A stretch of 64,000 bases of DNA from Ga0077555 sp033764055 (GTDB lineage Bacteria; Pseudomonadota; Alphaproteobacteria; Rhizobiales; Hyphomicrobiaceae): contig JANRJI010000110.1 in assembly GCA_033764055.1 (NCBI GenBank), positions 11,108 to 75,107 on the forward strand. The letters run 5' to 3'. Positions 1 to 9,017 of the stretch are shown here, piece by piece; positions within the stretch are counted from its first letter, which is position 1; each line of letters begins with the position of its first letter. The notes under the pieces were generated by a model. That model worked only from the letters and a program-made list of their open reading frames with translations, did not search any database and was not told where the DNA came from. A program made the translations under genes and the position numbers.

Positions 1-1
1 G

Positions 2-562
2 TCGCTCCTGGCCGACATGCTCGGGTTGCGCTGGATCGCTGCCGGTGCGCCGATCGAGCAGATCGACAAGAGGCTGTCGCCAGGCGTGCTGCCGCTCGTG
101 GCGCAAAGCGGCTCGACCTGGATCTACGAGAATCCGACGGCGCTGCCGCGCGTGCTGTTTGTGACGAAGGCCCGGGCCGCCGTTTTCGAGGATATACTGG
201 CCACCGGCCGCTGGCCGGCTGGCTTCGATCCGCAGACGACCGTCCTGCTGACGCTGCCGGCCGTCGGCGGCGATCAGCGGAGGCCTGGGTCCGTCCGGCT
301 GATCGACTACCGGCAGACTCGGATCGAGATCGACGCCGAGAGCCCCGACGGCGGATGGATCGTTCTCAACGACGTGTGGCATCCCTGGTGGCGTGCCGAG
401 GTCGACCGCAGCCCGGTGCCGGTGGAGCAGGCGAACGTGCTGTTCCGAGCCGTTGCCGTGCCACCCGGACGGCACCGTGTGGTGATGAGCTTCCGTCCGT
501 TGGTCGGCGTCATGGAGGCGTTGGCGGAACGTGCCCGTGGCAGCCCCGCGTCCCACCCGTGA
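2..562 (+). CDS. C-terminal part of a YfhO-like integral membrane protein (5' end outside window)
   Basis: The frame is open from the first bases of the window, and residues before the first internal ATG (SLLADMLGLRW) look like continuous protein, so this is the tail of a larger gene. The segment is soluble and beta-rich. It ends with a block around WHPWWRAEVDRSPVPV and FRAVAVPPGRHRV, typical of the C-terminal domain of bacterial YfhO-type membrane proteins linked to glycosylation of cell-surface polymers. The GtrA and GT2 genes about 1 kb downstream on the other strand fit a surface-glycan role. The transmembrane part cannot be seen here. The family call is by recognition of the C-terminal block; the substrate is unknown. 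Confidence 0.65.
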   Translation, partial: SLLADMLGLRWIAAGAPIEQIDKRLSPGVLPLVAQSGSTWIYENPTALPRVLFVTKARAAVFEDILATGRWPAGFDPQTTVLLTLPAVGGDQRRPGSVRLIDYRQTRIEIDAESPDGGWIVLNDVWHPWWRAEVDRSPVPVEQANVLFRAVAVPPGRHRVVMSFRPLVGVMEALAERARGSPASHP

Positions 563-568
563 AACGGC

Positions 569-596
569 AGCGGGCCGGTCGGTCGACCGGCCCGCT
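569..596. terminator. GC-rich palindrome between convergent YfhO-like gene and ribA
   Basis: Perfect inverted repeat with 13-base arms (569-581 and 584-596) and only two bases between, lying 6 bases after the stop of the plus-strand gene and about 30 bases after the ribA stop on the minus strand. The position suits a bidirectional transcription terminator. No T-tract follows on either side, so intrinsic termination is inferred from position and symmetry only. Confidence 0.5.
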
Positions 597-629
597 GGAT
601 GGTGCATTGGCCTGAAGGCACGCTGGCGC

Positions 630-1262
630 TCACAGCATGTGAGCCATGCGCTCCTTCTTCGTGGCGAGATACCGTTTGTTGTACGGCGATGGATTGACGA
701 TCAGCGACCTTTGCTCGACCACCGTGATCCCCTCGGCACGCAGGGCGTTGACCTTGGCCGGGTTGTTGGTCAGCAGGCAGATCCGGCTATAGCCGAGATC
801 GAACAGGATCTGCGCCGCGAGATCATAGTCGCGCGCCTCGATCGGTGCACCGATCGCGACGTTGGCGTCGACCGTGTCGTAGCCCTGGTCCTGCAAGGCA
901 TACGTCCGGATCTTGTTGACGAGGCCGATGCCCCGGCCCTCATGGTACGGAAGATAGACCATGATGCCGAGCGGGCTCGTGGTGATCACCTCCATGGAGG
1001 CCTGCAATTGCGGGTAGCAGTCGCAGCGGAGCGAGTGGAAGATGTCTCCCGTCACGCAGCCGCTGTGGACGCGAACGACCGGCAGCTCCGCGGGCGCCGG
1101 ATTGTTCCGATTGATGAGCACCATCGCCTGGCAGTGCGGGTCGACGCCCTGATAGGCACGAGCCTCGAGATGGAGCTCACGGCCCTGAAACTCGATGGGC
1201 ATGACAGTCTGTACAGCCCAATCGATCTCGAGCGGGATGGATTTGACGGCACTCGACTTCAT
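630..1262 (-). CDS. ribA: GTP cyclohydrolase II
   Basis: Opens the imidazole ring of GTP, releasing formate and pyrophosphate, as the first committed step of riboflavin synthesis in the cytoplasm. The 210-residue protein carries the zinc triad C69, C80 and C82 (SGCVTGDIFHSLRCDC), the substrate loop PYHEGRGIGL near 105-114 and the LLTNNPAK segment at 163-170, all diagnostic. It is a stand-alone RibA, not a RibBA fusion. I chose the ATG at 1262 because GGGAGGGG sits just upstream; the frame stays open 49 codons further but that stretch looks non-coding. No riboflavin gene is adjacent and I see no FMN riboswitch in the leader, so it is probably transcribed alone. Confidence 0.95.
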   Translation of the reverse strand: MKSSAVKSIPLEIDWAVQTVMPIEFQGRELHLEARAYQGVDPHCQAMVLINRNNPAPAELPVVRVHSGCVTGDIFHSLRCDCYPQLQASMEVITTSPLGIMVYLPYHEGRGIGLVNKIRTYALQDQGYDTVDANVAIGAPIEARDYDLAAQILFDLGYSRICLLTNNPAKVNALRAEGITVVEQRSLIVNPSPYNKRYLATKKERMAHML

Positions 1263-1564
1263 GCACCCCTCCCGCGGCGGGGCCGCGTGCACCCAAACAC
1301 CGATACGTGGTCTCGTGAAGGCATGACCATCCAAACCCTCGTGTTGATCTCCGGTTCCTTCCCCGGACCGGATTGACAAGGCGCACACACGCGCCACCCC
1401 CAGGATCAAGTCAATCCCCTATTCATTGACCGCAGCAAACCCCAGGTGCGACGCCCGATTAACGCCACCGATGCTGAACCGAGGATGAATAGTCGCCGTC
1501 TCCAGTACCCCCTGCTCCTGGGCCCGATCGGCTCCACACGGCCTATCGTCGAGCGGCCAGCAGT
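1263..1564. other. Intergenic region between ribA and the GtrA gene
   Basis: About 300 bases without a convincing gene. It must hold the ribA promoter and the end of the GtrA transcript. I found no clear -35/-10 pair, riboswitch or strong terminator hairpin; the FMN riboswitch core is absent. Reading frames crossing it lack recognisable protein character. Confidence 0.5.
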
Positions 1565-1990
1565 TCATCCTCGATTGCGACGGAACACGCCGTAACGCAT
1601 TGTCAGATATGAGAAGATTGTGGCGACAATGGACGCTGTGGCGAGTGCGGGCAGACGACCGAGCGAAGGCCACGCCAGGAGCAGGCCGGCAAAGCAGAGG
1701 TAGTTTATCCCGGCCGTCGTCCATGCGGCGGCCGCATAGCGCAGCAGCTCGCTGAGCGTCGGCCGTTGCTCGACGGCGAAGGTCAGGGTGCGATGAGCGA
1801 GCCAGCCGCCGAGCATCGCGATGGCAATTCCGGCGAGCCGGGCGACGAGCGGCGGCAGTGCAAGCAGGCGGACACCCAGCTCCATGACGGCTGCGTCGAT
1901 GGCGAATGCGATCGCGCCGGAGACGAGAAAGCCCCCCCAATGGCGTGACGCGGAATGTCCTGGAGCCGGGTCCGGGGCTCGTGGTGCCAT
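1565..1990 (-). CDS. GtrA-family small membrane protein
   Basis: A 141-residue protein with four predicted hydrophobic helices (about 20-40, 48-66, 86-106 and 115-135), the size and pattern of the GtrA family. GtrA proteins are thought to flip undecaprenyl- or polyprenyl-linked sugars across the inner membrane for surface-polymer glycosylation. It lies 63 bases downstream of a GtrB/DPM-like glycosyltransferase on the same strand, the normal pairing: the transferase loads the lipid carrier and GtrA moves it. The YfhO-like protein at the window start could be the membrane glycosyl acceptor/transferase partner. The family call is firm; the sugar and acceptor are unknown. Confidence 0.85.
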   Translation of the reverse strand: MAPRAPDPAPGHSASRHWGGFLVSGAIAFAIDAAVMELGVRLLALPPLVARLAGIAIAMLGGWLAHRTLTFAVEQRPTLSELLRYAAAAWTTAGINYLCFAGLLLAWPSLGRLPALATASIVATIFSYLTMRYGVFRRNRG

Positions 1991-2053
1991 ATGCTACCGT
2001 CTCCATCGGACGTGCCGCAGCACACGGGCTTGGAACGGCCGCCCTGCCCCCCG

Positions 2054-3145
2054 TCAGCGCGAGCTTGAAGCGGCAGGTGGCGCAGCGGTGCCCCTGGCCG
2101 GCTCCGCAGCCTCCGTTCCGGCAACGGCCGCCCCGAGGCCGATACGGTCCGCAACGATATACAGAGGGCGTCCTTTGACCTCTTCGTAGACCCGGCCCAG
2201 ATACTCGCCGATGACGCCGAGCGAAATGAGCTGGATGCCGCCGAGCAGCAGCACCGAGATGATCAAAGTCGGGAAGCCCGGCACGTCGACTCCCCAGATC
2301 ATCGTTTTGACGAGGAACACCGTCGCATAGAGCAGTGCAACTCCGGATACCAGGACGCCGACATAGGACCACACCTTCAGCGGCACGGTGGTGAACGAGG
2401 CAATTCCGTCGATGGCGAAATGCACGAGCCGGCGCAGGGCCCACCGTGAGCTGCCATGCGCGCGCGCTGCGACCTCGAACGGCACGCCGACCGACCGGAA
2501 GCCGAGCCAGGCGAACAACCCCTTGTTGAACCGAGCCCGCTCGGGAAGGGTGTTGTAGACGTCGACGACCCGGCGATCGAGGAGGCGAAAATCGCCGGCC
2601 CCGCCCGGAAGCTCCGTCCCACTCAGGTTATAGAACAGCTTGTAGAACGCCCGAGCCGACAGGCGCTCGAACGCCGTGTTGCGGCTGCGGTCGGTGCGCT
2701 GGCCGTAGACCACGTCGTAGCCTTCGTCCCACAAGTCGACGAACTGGCCGATCATCTCGGGGGGGTGCTGAAGGTCCCCGTCCATGATGACGACCGCGGC
2801 TCCGCTGGCATGGCGCATGCCCGCAGCCACCGCGACCTCCTTGCCGAAGTTGCGGCTGAGCGACAATGCCTTGAAACGTGGGTCCCGCGCATTGAGCGCT
2901 TTCAGTGCCGCCAGCGTCCCGTCGGTCGACCCATCGTCGACGATGATGACCTCGAACGGGTTGCCGAGGGTCTCCAAGGCGCCCGCGATCCGCCGTGCCA
3001 GCAGATCGACGCTACGCGCCTCGTTCAACACGGGCACGACGAGCGACAGCGGACGCAGCCTCGGTGCCCGCCGCGCGGCCGGCACGTCGACAATGAAGTC
3101 CTCGGGTCGAAGGCGATCGCGACTGGTTTCGGCTGGGATGCTCAT
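2054..3145 (-). CDS. GtrB/dolichol-phosphate-type family 2 glycosyltransferase
   Basis: A 363-residue inverting GT-A glycosyltransferase that likely transfers a sugar from a nucleotide donor to polyprenyl phosphate at the inner face of the membrane. It shows SLVVPVLNE near residue 34, the DDGSTDGT loop near 70, and MDGDLQHPPE containing the metal-binding D-x-D-type acid pair. Two C-terminal transmembrane helices (roughly 240-265 and 275-300) are typical of GtrB/DPM1-like proteins, followed by an Ala/Pro-rich tail. I prefer the ATG at 3145, which gives the MSIPAETSRD start; the frame is open 11 codons further upstream. It forms a two-gene unit with the GtrA gene downstream. Confidence 0.88.
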   Translation of the reverse strand: MSIPAETSRDRLRPEDFIVDVPAARRAPRLRPLSLVVPVLNEARSVDLLARRIAGALETLGNPFEVIIVDDGSTDGTLAALKALNARDPRFKALSLSRNFGKEVAVAAGMRHASGAAVVIMDGDLQHPPEMIGQFVDLWDEGYDVVYGQRTDRSRNTAFERLSARAFYKLFYNLSGTELPGGAGDFRLLDRRVVDVYNTLPERARFNKGLFAWLGFRSVGVPFEVAARAHGSSRWALRRLVHFAIDGIASFTTVPLKVWSYVGVLVSGVALLYATVFLVKTMIWGVDVPGFPTLIISVLLLGGIQLISLGVIGEYLGRVYEEVKGRPLYIVADRIGLGAAVAGTEAAEPARGTAAPPAASSSR

Positions 3146-3285
3146 GGCCGGCTTCCATAGCCGACCGGACCGGGGCATCGCCAGTGAAAACCGCGAGTTA
3201 GGCCGTCGACCTTGGGTGGCCTTCGCACGGAAAATCGTGGAGACGTCCGGCGGGGAGCGACGAGCAGGAGCGCAGACGGCCTGAC

Positions 3286-4614
3286 CTACTTTCCCTCCTC
3301 GCCTGACGGCTCCGGCCGCACGCGCGATCCGCTGCGCGGCCTGGTCTGGTCGCCCAGCCGGCGAACGCGCACCCCGGTGACACGATTTCTCTGCTTGCGC
3401 ACGATCTCGAAGCGGTAGCCGTAGAACGTGAAGGCCTGTCCGACCTCCGGGATCATCTGCGCCTCGTGCATGACCAGGCCCGCAATGGTCGTCGCCGCCT
3501 CGTCGGGCAGATCCCAGCCCATGGCCCGGTTCAAGTCGCGAATTGCCATTGTCCCTTCGACACTCACCGAGCCGTCGGCCTGGGGGCGGATCTGGGTCTC
3601 GTGGGTATCGTGCTCGTCAGAGATCTGGCCGACGATCTCCTCGATGATGTCCTCGAGCGTGACTAGCCCTTGCACCTCGCCATACTCGTCGACGACGAGG
3701 GCCAGCTGGGTCTTGCGCGCGAGGAATTGCCGGAGCTGCTCCTTGAGGCTGGTCGTATCCGGCACGAACCAGGGCTCGGCAAGCACCGCACCGATGTCGA
3801 CCTTGTCGGCGTTCCAGCCCACTTTGGCGAGGGCAGCCAGCAGGTCCTTGGTGTGAAGGACGCCGACAATGTTCTCGGGCTGTCCTCGCCACACGGGTAC
3901 ACGTGTGTACTGACTGGCGAGCACGGCCTCCACCACCTGCCGCGGTGGCTCGTCGGAGTCGATCGTCTCCATCTTGGTCCGGTGGACCATGACATCGAGC
4001 ACCTGCAGGTCGCGCAGGTCGAGAATCCCGCCCAGCATCTCGGCATCGACCCTCTGGAAGGCGCCTCCCTGCGTGCCGAGCTCGATGGTGCCGCGAATCT
4101 CCTCGTGGGCCGCGAGGATGTTTGCCTCGTCGTCTGCTTTCGACGGCGTCAGCTTGAGGAGCTGCCTGACGACAAACTCGATGGCGATCGTCACCGGCGT
4201 GAGCAGCCAGACGATCCGGCGCAGGATCGGAGCCACGGAGAGCGCGGCCTTGTCCGACGAGGCCATCGCGTAGCTCTTCGGGAGCACGGAGGAGAAGATG
4301 ATGATGCAGAGCGAGACGAGCGTCGTGGCATAGACGATGCCCGCCGGTCCGAACAGCGCCACGCCGAGGCCAGTCGCCAGCGACGCCGCGAGGACGTCGA
4401 CGACCGTGTTGCCAATCAGGATCGCGCCGATCATCTTCTCGGGATGGCGGATGAGCTCATTGACGATGCCGGCCCGGCTGTTGCCCTCCTGCTCGAGTGC
4501 GTGCATGCGGGCGCGGGACGCTGCCGTGAGTGCGGTCTCGCTGCCGTTGAAGAAGGCGGAGAGGACGAGCAGCACCAGGATCGCGGCGAGCGCGAGGATG
4601 ATCTCGAGAGACAT
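3286..4614 (-). CDS. CNNM/CorC (HlyC-type) transporter-associated protein
   Basis: 442 residues in the order DUF21 transmembrane domain (about 1-185, with FFNGSETALTAASRAR near 21), paired CBS domains (about 205-325) and a C-terminal CorC_HlyC domain (about 340-425). Bacterial members of this family act in magnesium/cobalt efflux or ion homeostasis; old annotations call them haemolysins without good evidence. CBS domains usually bind adenosine nucleotides, suggesting gating by energy state. It follows aroB on the same strand after a 77-base gap, an order common in Rhizobiales. Transport of a specific ion is inferred only. Confidence 0.9.
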   Translation of the reverse strand: MSLEIILALAAILVLLVLSAFFNGSETALTAASRARMHALEQEGNSRAGIVNELIRHPEKMIGAILIGNTVVDVLAASLATGLGVALFGPAGIVYATTLVSLCIIIFSSVLPKSYAMASSDKAALSVAPILRRIVWLLTPVTIAIEFVVRQLLKLTPSKADDEANILAAHEEIRGTIELGTQGGAFQRVDAEMLGGILDLRDLQVLDVMVHRTKMETIDSDEPPRQVVEAVLASQYTRVPVWRGQPENIVGVLHTKDLLAALAKVGWNADKVDIGAVLAEPWFVPDTTSLKEQLRQFLARKTQLALVVDEYGEVQGLVTLEDIIEEIVGQISDEHDTHETQIRPQADGSVSVEGTMAIRDLNRAMGWDLPDEAATTIAGLVMHEAQMIPEVGQAFTFYGYRFEIVRKQRNRVTGVRVRRLGDQTRPRSGSRVRPEPSGEEGK

Positions 4615-4691
4615 GGGGCTGGCGGTGCGCCCTCCTCTTGTTAAGATAGATGTTCAATTTCAATGATGTGTCCAAGGTGGGAGGCAGGTCG

Positions 4692-5846
4692 TCAACCACT
4701 CGTCTCCTGCTCCAGGAAGGTCGTGAGCGTCGCTGCGTCCACCTCCCGCGAGATGAAGGCATCGCCGATACCGCGCACCAGGATGAACGTCAGCCGCCCC
4801 GCCCGAACCTTCTTGTCCTGCGCCATCAGGCGGAGAAGCTCGGCTGCCGTCGGGCGTGCCGAACCCGGGATCTGGCCGACCCGGGTCGGCAGTCCCGCCG
4901 CTGCGAGATGACGCGCCACGATCTCGGCGGTGCCGGACGGCGCAAGCCCCATCTGCTCCGAGAAGCGAAACGCCTGGGCCATGCCGATCGCGACGGCCTC
5001 GCCGTGAAGCAGCCGGTCGGAATAGCCTGCCCAGGCCTCGAGCGCGTGACCGAAGGTGTGCCCCAGGTTCAGCAGCATGCGATCGCCGGTCTCGGTCTCG
5101 TCGCGGGCGACGATCGCTGCCTTGGCCGCCACCGACCGTCGGACGGCTTCGGCGAGAATGGACGGGTCGTTGCCGAACAGGCTCGGGCGGTGAACGTGGA
5201 GCCAATCGTAGAAGGCCCGGTCGCCGAGGAGCCCGTACTTGACCACCTCGGCATAGCCCGCCCGCATCTCGCGCGCGGGCAGCGTCGAGAGAGCATCTGT
5301 GTCGGCGATGACGAGGCTCGGCTGATGGAAAGCACCGATCAGATTCTTGCCGTGCCGGCTGTTGACAGCGGTCTTGCCGCCGACCGAGCTGTCGACCTGG
5401 GCGAGCAGCGTCGTCGGGATCTGCACGAAGCGCATGCCGCGGCGCACGATGCTGGCTGCGAAGCCGGCAAGGTCGCCGATCACGCCGCCGCCGAGCGCAA
5501 TGACGAGATCGTTGCGCTCGAGCCCCATCGCGATGAGGCCGTCCGACACCTCGCCGAGGCGCTCGAGGCTCTTGGTCGCCTCGCCAGGTGCGAGCACGAT
5601 GGTGCCGGCATGGCGGCCAAGCGCGGCGAGCCCTGCCTCGAGGCCCCGGAGATGGAGTCTGGCGACGTTCTCGTCGGTGACGATGCCGCAGCGCGCCGGA
5701 CCGAGCCGGTCGGCGATCAGCTGCGGAGCCGCAGCGAGCAGCCCCGAGCCGATCAATACCTCGTAGCGTCGCTCGGCGAGCTCGACGCCGACACTCTCGA
5801 AAGGTTTGCCGCGTCCGCCGTCGTCCATCTCGCCTGCCACCGTCAC
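4692..5846 (-). CDS. aroB: 3-dehydroquinate synthase
   Basis: Second step of the shikimate pathway: converts DAHP to 3-dehydroquinate using NAD and a divalent metal. Visible landmarks are the nucleotide-binding GGGVIGDLAGF, the PTTLLAQVDSSVGGKTAVN segment and the metal-ligand region NLGHTFGHALE. At 384 residues it matches the family. The start is a GTG at 5846, chosen because AAAAAGGAG lies six bases upstream. It is 80 bases downstream of aroK on the same strand, so the pair is probably one transcript that may run on into the CNNM gene. Confidence 0.96.
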   Translation of the reverse strand: MTVAGEMDDGGRGKPFESVGVELAERRYEVLIGSGLLAAAPQLIADRLGPARCGIVTDENVARLHLRGLEAGLAALGRHAGTIVLAPGEATKSLERLGEVSDGLIAMGLERNDLVIALGGGVIGDLAGFAASIVRRGMRFVQIPTTLLAQVDSSVGGKTAVNSRHGKNLIGAFHQPSLVIADTDALSTLPAREMRAGYAEVVKYGLLGDRAFYDWLHVHRPSLFGNDPSILAEAVRRSVAAKAAIVARDETETGDRMLLNLGHTFGHALEAWAGYSDRLLHGEAVAIGMAQAFRFSEQMGLAPSGTAEIVARHLAAAGLPTRVGQIPGSARPTAAELLRLMAQDKKVRAGRLTFILVRGIGDAFISREVDAATLTTFLEQETSG

Positions 5847-5926
5847 GTCGGCTCCTTTTTGCTCATTCCATTCAACGATGCAGCCCGTCCGCTGTCGGTC
5901 ACGGGCGGCCGACTTCCGGCGTCGTG

Positions 5927-6535
5927 CTAGCTCGCCGCACCGCCCAGCAGCGGATGCTCTGCGAGAAACGAGATGATCTCGTCGACGATGACCTCGTGCG
6001 GCACGTCGCGGCTCTCGACCATGATCTCGGCCTCGGCGTAGACAGGATAGCGCTGCGTGATGAGATTGCGCATGACTGCCTGCGGATCCTGGACCTTGAG
6101 CAGCGGCCGGTTGTCCCGCTTCATCACCCGCCGCATCAGCACGTCGAGATCAGCCTTGAGCCACACCGCGATGCCGGCGGAACGGATGGTCGCCCGCGTC
6201 TCGGCATTCATGTAGGCGCCGCCGCCGGTGGCGAGCACCTGCGGGCCGTTGGCGAGGAGACGGCGGATGACGCGCCTCTCGCCGTCGCGGAAGTAGGCCT
6301 CGCCGTGGTCGGCAAAAATCTCGGGAATGCTCTTTTGCGCCGAGCGCTCGATCTCGTCGTCGGCATCGACGAACGGGATGTCCAGGCGCGCCGCAAGGCG
6401 GCGCCCGACCGACGACTTGCCACATCCCATCAGGCCCACCATGACCAGCGATCGCGCTCCGAGCCGGCGCTTGATCGTGGCTGCGACGGAGGTCGCAGGC
6501 CCAGTGGCGCGCAGCTGCTGGCTGGGCGGCGTCAT
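5927..6535 (-). CDS. aroK: Shikimate kinase
   Basis: Phosphorylates shikimate at O3 with ATP, the fifth step of the shikimate pathway. The P-loop GLMGCGKSSVG, the shikimate-binding DADDEIE motif and the GGGAY loop are all present, as is the lid region around KRDNRPLL. I give the ATG at 6535, which still leaves an N-terminal extension of about 30 residues before the P-loop strand; a GTG at 6595 in the same frame is the alternative. It lies upstream of aroB in what looks like an aroK-aroB unit and is divergent from the small gene at 6743. Confidence 0.94.
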   Translation of the reverse strand: MTPPSQQLRATGPATSVAATIKRRLGARSLVMVGLMGCGKSSVGRRLAARLDIPFVDADDEIERSAQKSIPEIFADHGEAYFRDGERRVIRRLLANGPQVLATGGGAYMNAETRATIRSAGIAVWLKADLDVLMRRVMKRDNRPLLKVQDPQAVMRNLITQRYPVYAEAEIMVESRDVPHEVIVDEIISFLAEHPLLGGAAS

Positions 6536-6742
6536 CGGCGGTCCCGACCTCGCTCGGACGGTCGCGGGCTGCTGTGTGGCACTGCCGATTTCCACATGAT
6601 TTGATGCATCCCCGACAGATCTGGCTGGTCTTGTCCTGTCGGCCGGCCCATCCCGCTGGCCATGCGCCTTGTGGTGCCGCCGTCCAGGGACATAATAGCG
6701 TCAAGTTGCGTCATCACGAACGCATTCCGCCAGGGACGTCCG

Positions 6743-6886
6743 ATGCCGAGCTTGTTTCGCTTCCTGTTCGCAGTAGGCCTGCTGTCCGCGCTCGCGGCCG
6801 GAGGCCTCTACGCGCTTGCCGAGCTCTTCGAGCCGGTGCCGAAGGAAGTATCTCAGCCGGTGCACGGCGTAAAGGTTCGCAAATAG
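6743..6886 (+). CDS. Small conserved single-helix membrane protein (47 aa)
   Basis: A 47-residue protein starting MPSLFRFLF with one transmembrane helix (about 8-26) and a conserved-looking polar tail ending HGVKVRK. I recognise near-identical small proteins beside aroK in Rhizobiales, sometimes labelled histidine kinase without any kinase domain. The ATG at 6743 has CAGGGAC just upstream; a longer reading from 6662 adds 27 residues of unconvincing sequence. The function is unknown. The gene ends 18 bases before the large exported protein and is probably cotranscribed with it. Confidence 0.75.
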   Translation: MPSLFRFLFAVGLLSALAAGGLYALAELFEPVPKEVSQPVHGVKVRK

Positions 6887-6904
6887 AGGCTTCCGGGTTT
6901 CGCC

Positions 6905-8830
6905 ATGCGCCCATATTGCCGACAGGCCGTCGTCGCGACGCTGCTCGCCATCCAGGCTGCAGTGTGGAGCGGCCCGGCAGGCGCCGAGGACGGCTGGAAC
7001 CCGTTCCCGGAGCGCGAGCGGCCGAGGGCCGGCCGGCGAGAGGCCCGCCCGGCGGTACCGGAACCGACCGAGCAGCAGCGGGAGCAGCTCGCCCCGATGG
7101 GTGGCATATCGAGCAGGCCCTGGGCGCAGCCACAGGCCCCTGGCACAGATCCTCGCCCCCCTCCGGAAACCGAGATCGCTCCGTGGGGCCCGCGTCTTCC
7201 GGCTCGCGCCGCGCCCGGATCCGGACCGCCGGCAGCCGGACCCATAACCGTAGATCGAGTCGAGCGCGGCGATCTGGCTCAACCGGCGATGGCTGGCGAC
7301 GGCTCGGGCCTTCCGCACGGCTTCTGGTCGGGACTGGATGTGGCCAGAGCGCAGGAGTTGATCGCCGGGGCGCATGTGCCGCCGCGATCGGCAGCCCTGC
7401 ACGACCTCTGGCGTCGTCTCTGGTCGAGCGCGGCTGTCGAGGCGCCGAGCGCAGGCAAGGGCGATCCGACCTACCCGGCATTGCGCGTCGAGGCGCTCTA
7501 CAGGTCCGGTCTCGTCGCTGACCTCGATGGCGCCTTGAAGGACATGCGCCCGGACGCGGCCGATCCGACGCTTGCCCTGCTGGTGGCTCGCAGTCGGATC
7601 GCCCTCGGCGACCGCAATGCCGGCTGCCCGGGCGTGAAGGCTGTCCATCGTGCCCAGTCGGGGTTGCCCAAGCCGCTGCGCTCCGAGCTTCTGGTGCTGG
7701 CGGGCTTGTGCGGTGCCGGCAACGGCGATGCGGCCGCGGCCGGGCTCGCCGCGGAGCTGTTGCGGACGGAGGGGGTCGCCGCACCGCTGGCCCTCGCCGC
7801 GCTCGACCATCAGTCGTCGGGTGCCAAGGAGCCACCGTCCCTGACGCTACCGAAGCGGGCGTCGCTGCTCGACTACCGGTTCCTCGAGCTGGCCGGCTGG
7901 CGACCGACCCCGGACCTGGTCGCCGTCGCCGAGCCGCCGCTTCTTGCCGTTCTCGCCACGGTGGCCAAGGACCCGGCGACCCGGCTGGCAGCGGGCGAAT
8001 CCGCCGCCCGGCTGCACGCGCTCTCGCCGTCGGAGCTGGCTGGCGTCTACCGCGCCTATCCGTTCCCGCCTGAGGTCCTGGCCGAGCCACTCGCCGCCCG
8101 CGTCGACCCTGCTCTGAAGCGTGCCCTTCTGTTCCGGGCCGCAGAGGGCGAGCGTACGCCGATGAAGAGGTCGCGCCTCGTCAGGGCGCTGTTCGACGAT
8201 GCCCGACGCATCGGCCTGCATTTTGAAACGGCAGCCATGCTGGGCCAGACGGTGGCCGACATGCAACCGGCACCCGAGATCGGCTGGTTCGCCGAGACGG
8301 CAGCCGAGGTCAGTCTGGCCGCGCGGCGCTACGACAAGGCGGTGCAATGGTCAGAGGCGGCCTCTGGAGATCGCGGCAGCCTCTTGCACTGGCTCGTGCT
8401 CGCCGACATCGCCGACCCCAACTGGCGCGGGAGGCGCGGCGCCAGTCTGGCCCACGTCGAGCAGCTCGCCGTGCGGGGCCGCCTCGCGCCCGAGTTGATG
8501 CATCGCCTCGTTACCGTGCTGGATGCCCTCGATTACCAGATCCCGATCCCGCTCTGGGAGGCGGCGAGCCGGACGCCGCAGCCGTCGTCTGGACATCTGC
8601 CGGAGACCGGCGTGCTGAGCCAGCTCGCCGACGCCGCCAAGCGCAGGGAGCCCGCCCGCACCGTCCTGCTCGCGATGCGCACGCTCGGGCCCGACGGTGC
8701 CGATGCAGCGCACATGATCGCCCTCGGTGACGCCATCCGCGCCTTGAAGCGCGCCGGCCTCGAGGCGGAGGCGCGCCGCCTCGGCCTCGAGGCTCTCTTC
8801 CCGGCATGGCCAAGGACAGCGAGCCATTGA
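6905..8830 (+). CDS. Large exported protein of unknown function (641 aa)
   Basis: A signal peptide is visible at residues 1-27 (hydrophobic core VVATLLAIQAAVW, cleavage likely after GPAGA). A proline/arginine-rich linker follows to about residue 110. The remainder is rich in alanine, leucine and arginine and looks like packed alpha-helical hairpins of solenoid or TPR-like type, but I find no named repeat or catalytic motif. Codon use matches its neighbours and there is no shadow problem on the other strand. It follows the 47-residue protein closely. I recognise it only as a conserved hypothetical of this locus; a periplasmic or envelope-associated scaffold role is a guess. Confidence 0.7.
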   Translation: MRPYCRQAVVATLLAIQAAVWSGPAGAEDGWNPFPERERPRAGRREARPAVPEPTEQQREQLAPMGGISSRPWAQPQAPGTDPRPPPETEIAPWGPRLPARAAPGSGPPAAGPITVDRVERGDLAQPAMAGDGSGLPHGFWSGLDVARAQELIAGAHVPPRSAALHDLWRRLWSSAAVEAPSAGKGDPTYPALRVEALYRSGLVADLDGALKDMRPDAADPTLALLVARSRIALGDRNAGCPGVKAVHRAQSGLPKPLRSELLVLAGLCGAGNGDAAAAGLAAELLRTEGVAAPLALAALDHQSSGAKEPPSLTLPKRASLLDYRFLELAGWRPTPDLVAVAEPPLLAVLATVAKDPATRLAAGESAARLHALSPSELAGVYRAYPFPPEVLAEPLAARVDPALKRALLFRAAEGERTPMKRSRLVRALFDDARRIGLHFETAAMLGQTVADMQPAPEIGWFAETAAEVSLAARRYDKAVQWSEAASGDRGSLLHWLVLADIADPNWRGRRGASLAHVEQLAVRGRLAPELMHRLVTVLDALDYQIPIPLWEAASRTPQPSSGHLPETGVLSQLADAAKRREPARTVLLAMRTLGPDGADAAHMIALGDAIRALKRAGLEAEARRLGLEALFPAWPRTASH

Positions 8831-9017
8831 TTGAGGCGGCAGTCCTCGCCTGCCCGCTGCCGAGCGGCAGCTATAGGCTTCGTGGCCGAGTCCAGCAGGC
8901 CCCGTGACCACACCGAGGGCAGAGGGTTGCCCCTTTTCAGCGGCAGCGAATGCCCTGTAGCTTGTCGGCAACTTTGAGAGCGCCCCGCGCCCTCGCCAGC
9001 CTCACCGGAGATGAGAC

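Noticed and set aside
1263..1418. FMN riboswitch upstream of ribA
   Set aside because: The conserved riboswitch core was not found in either orientation.
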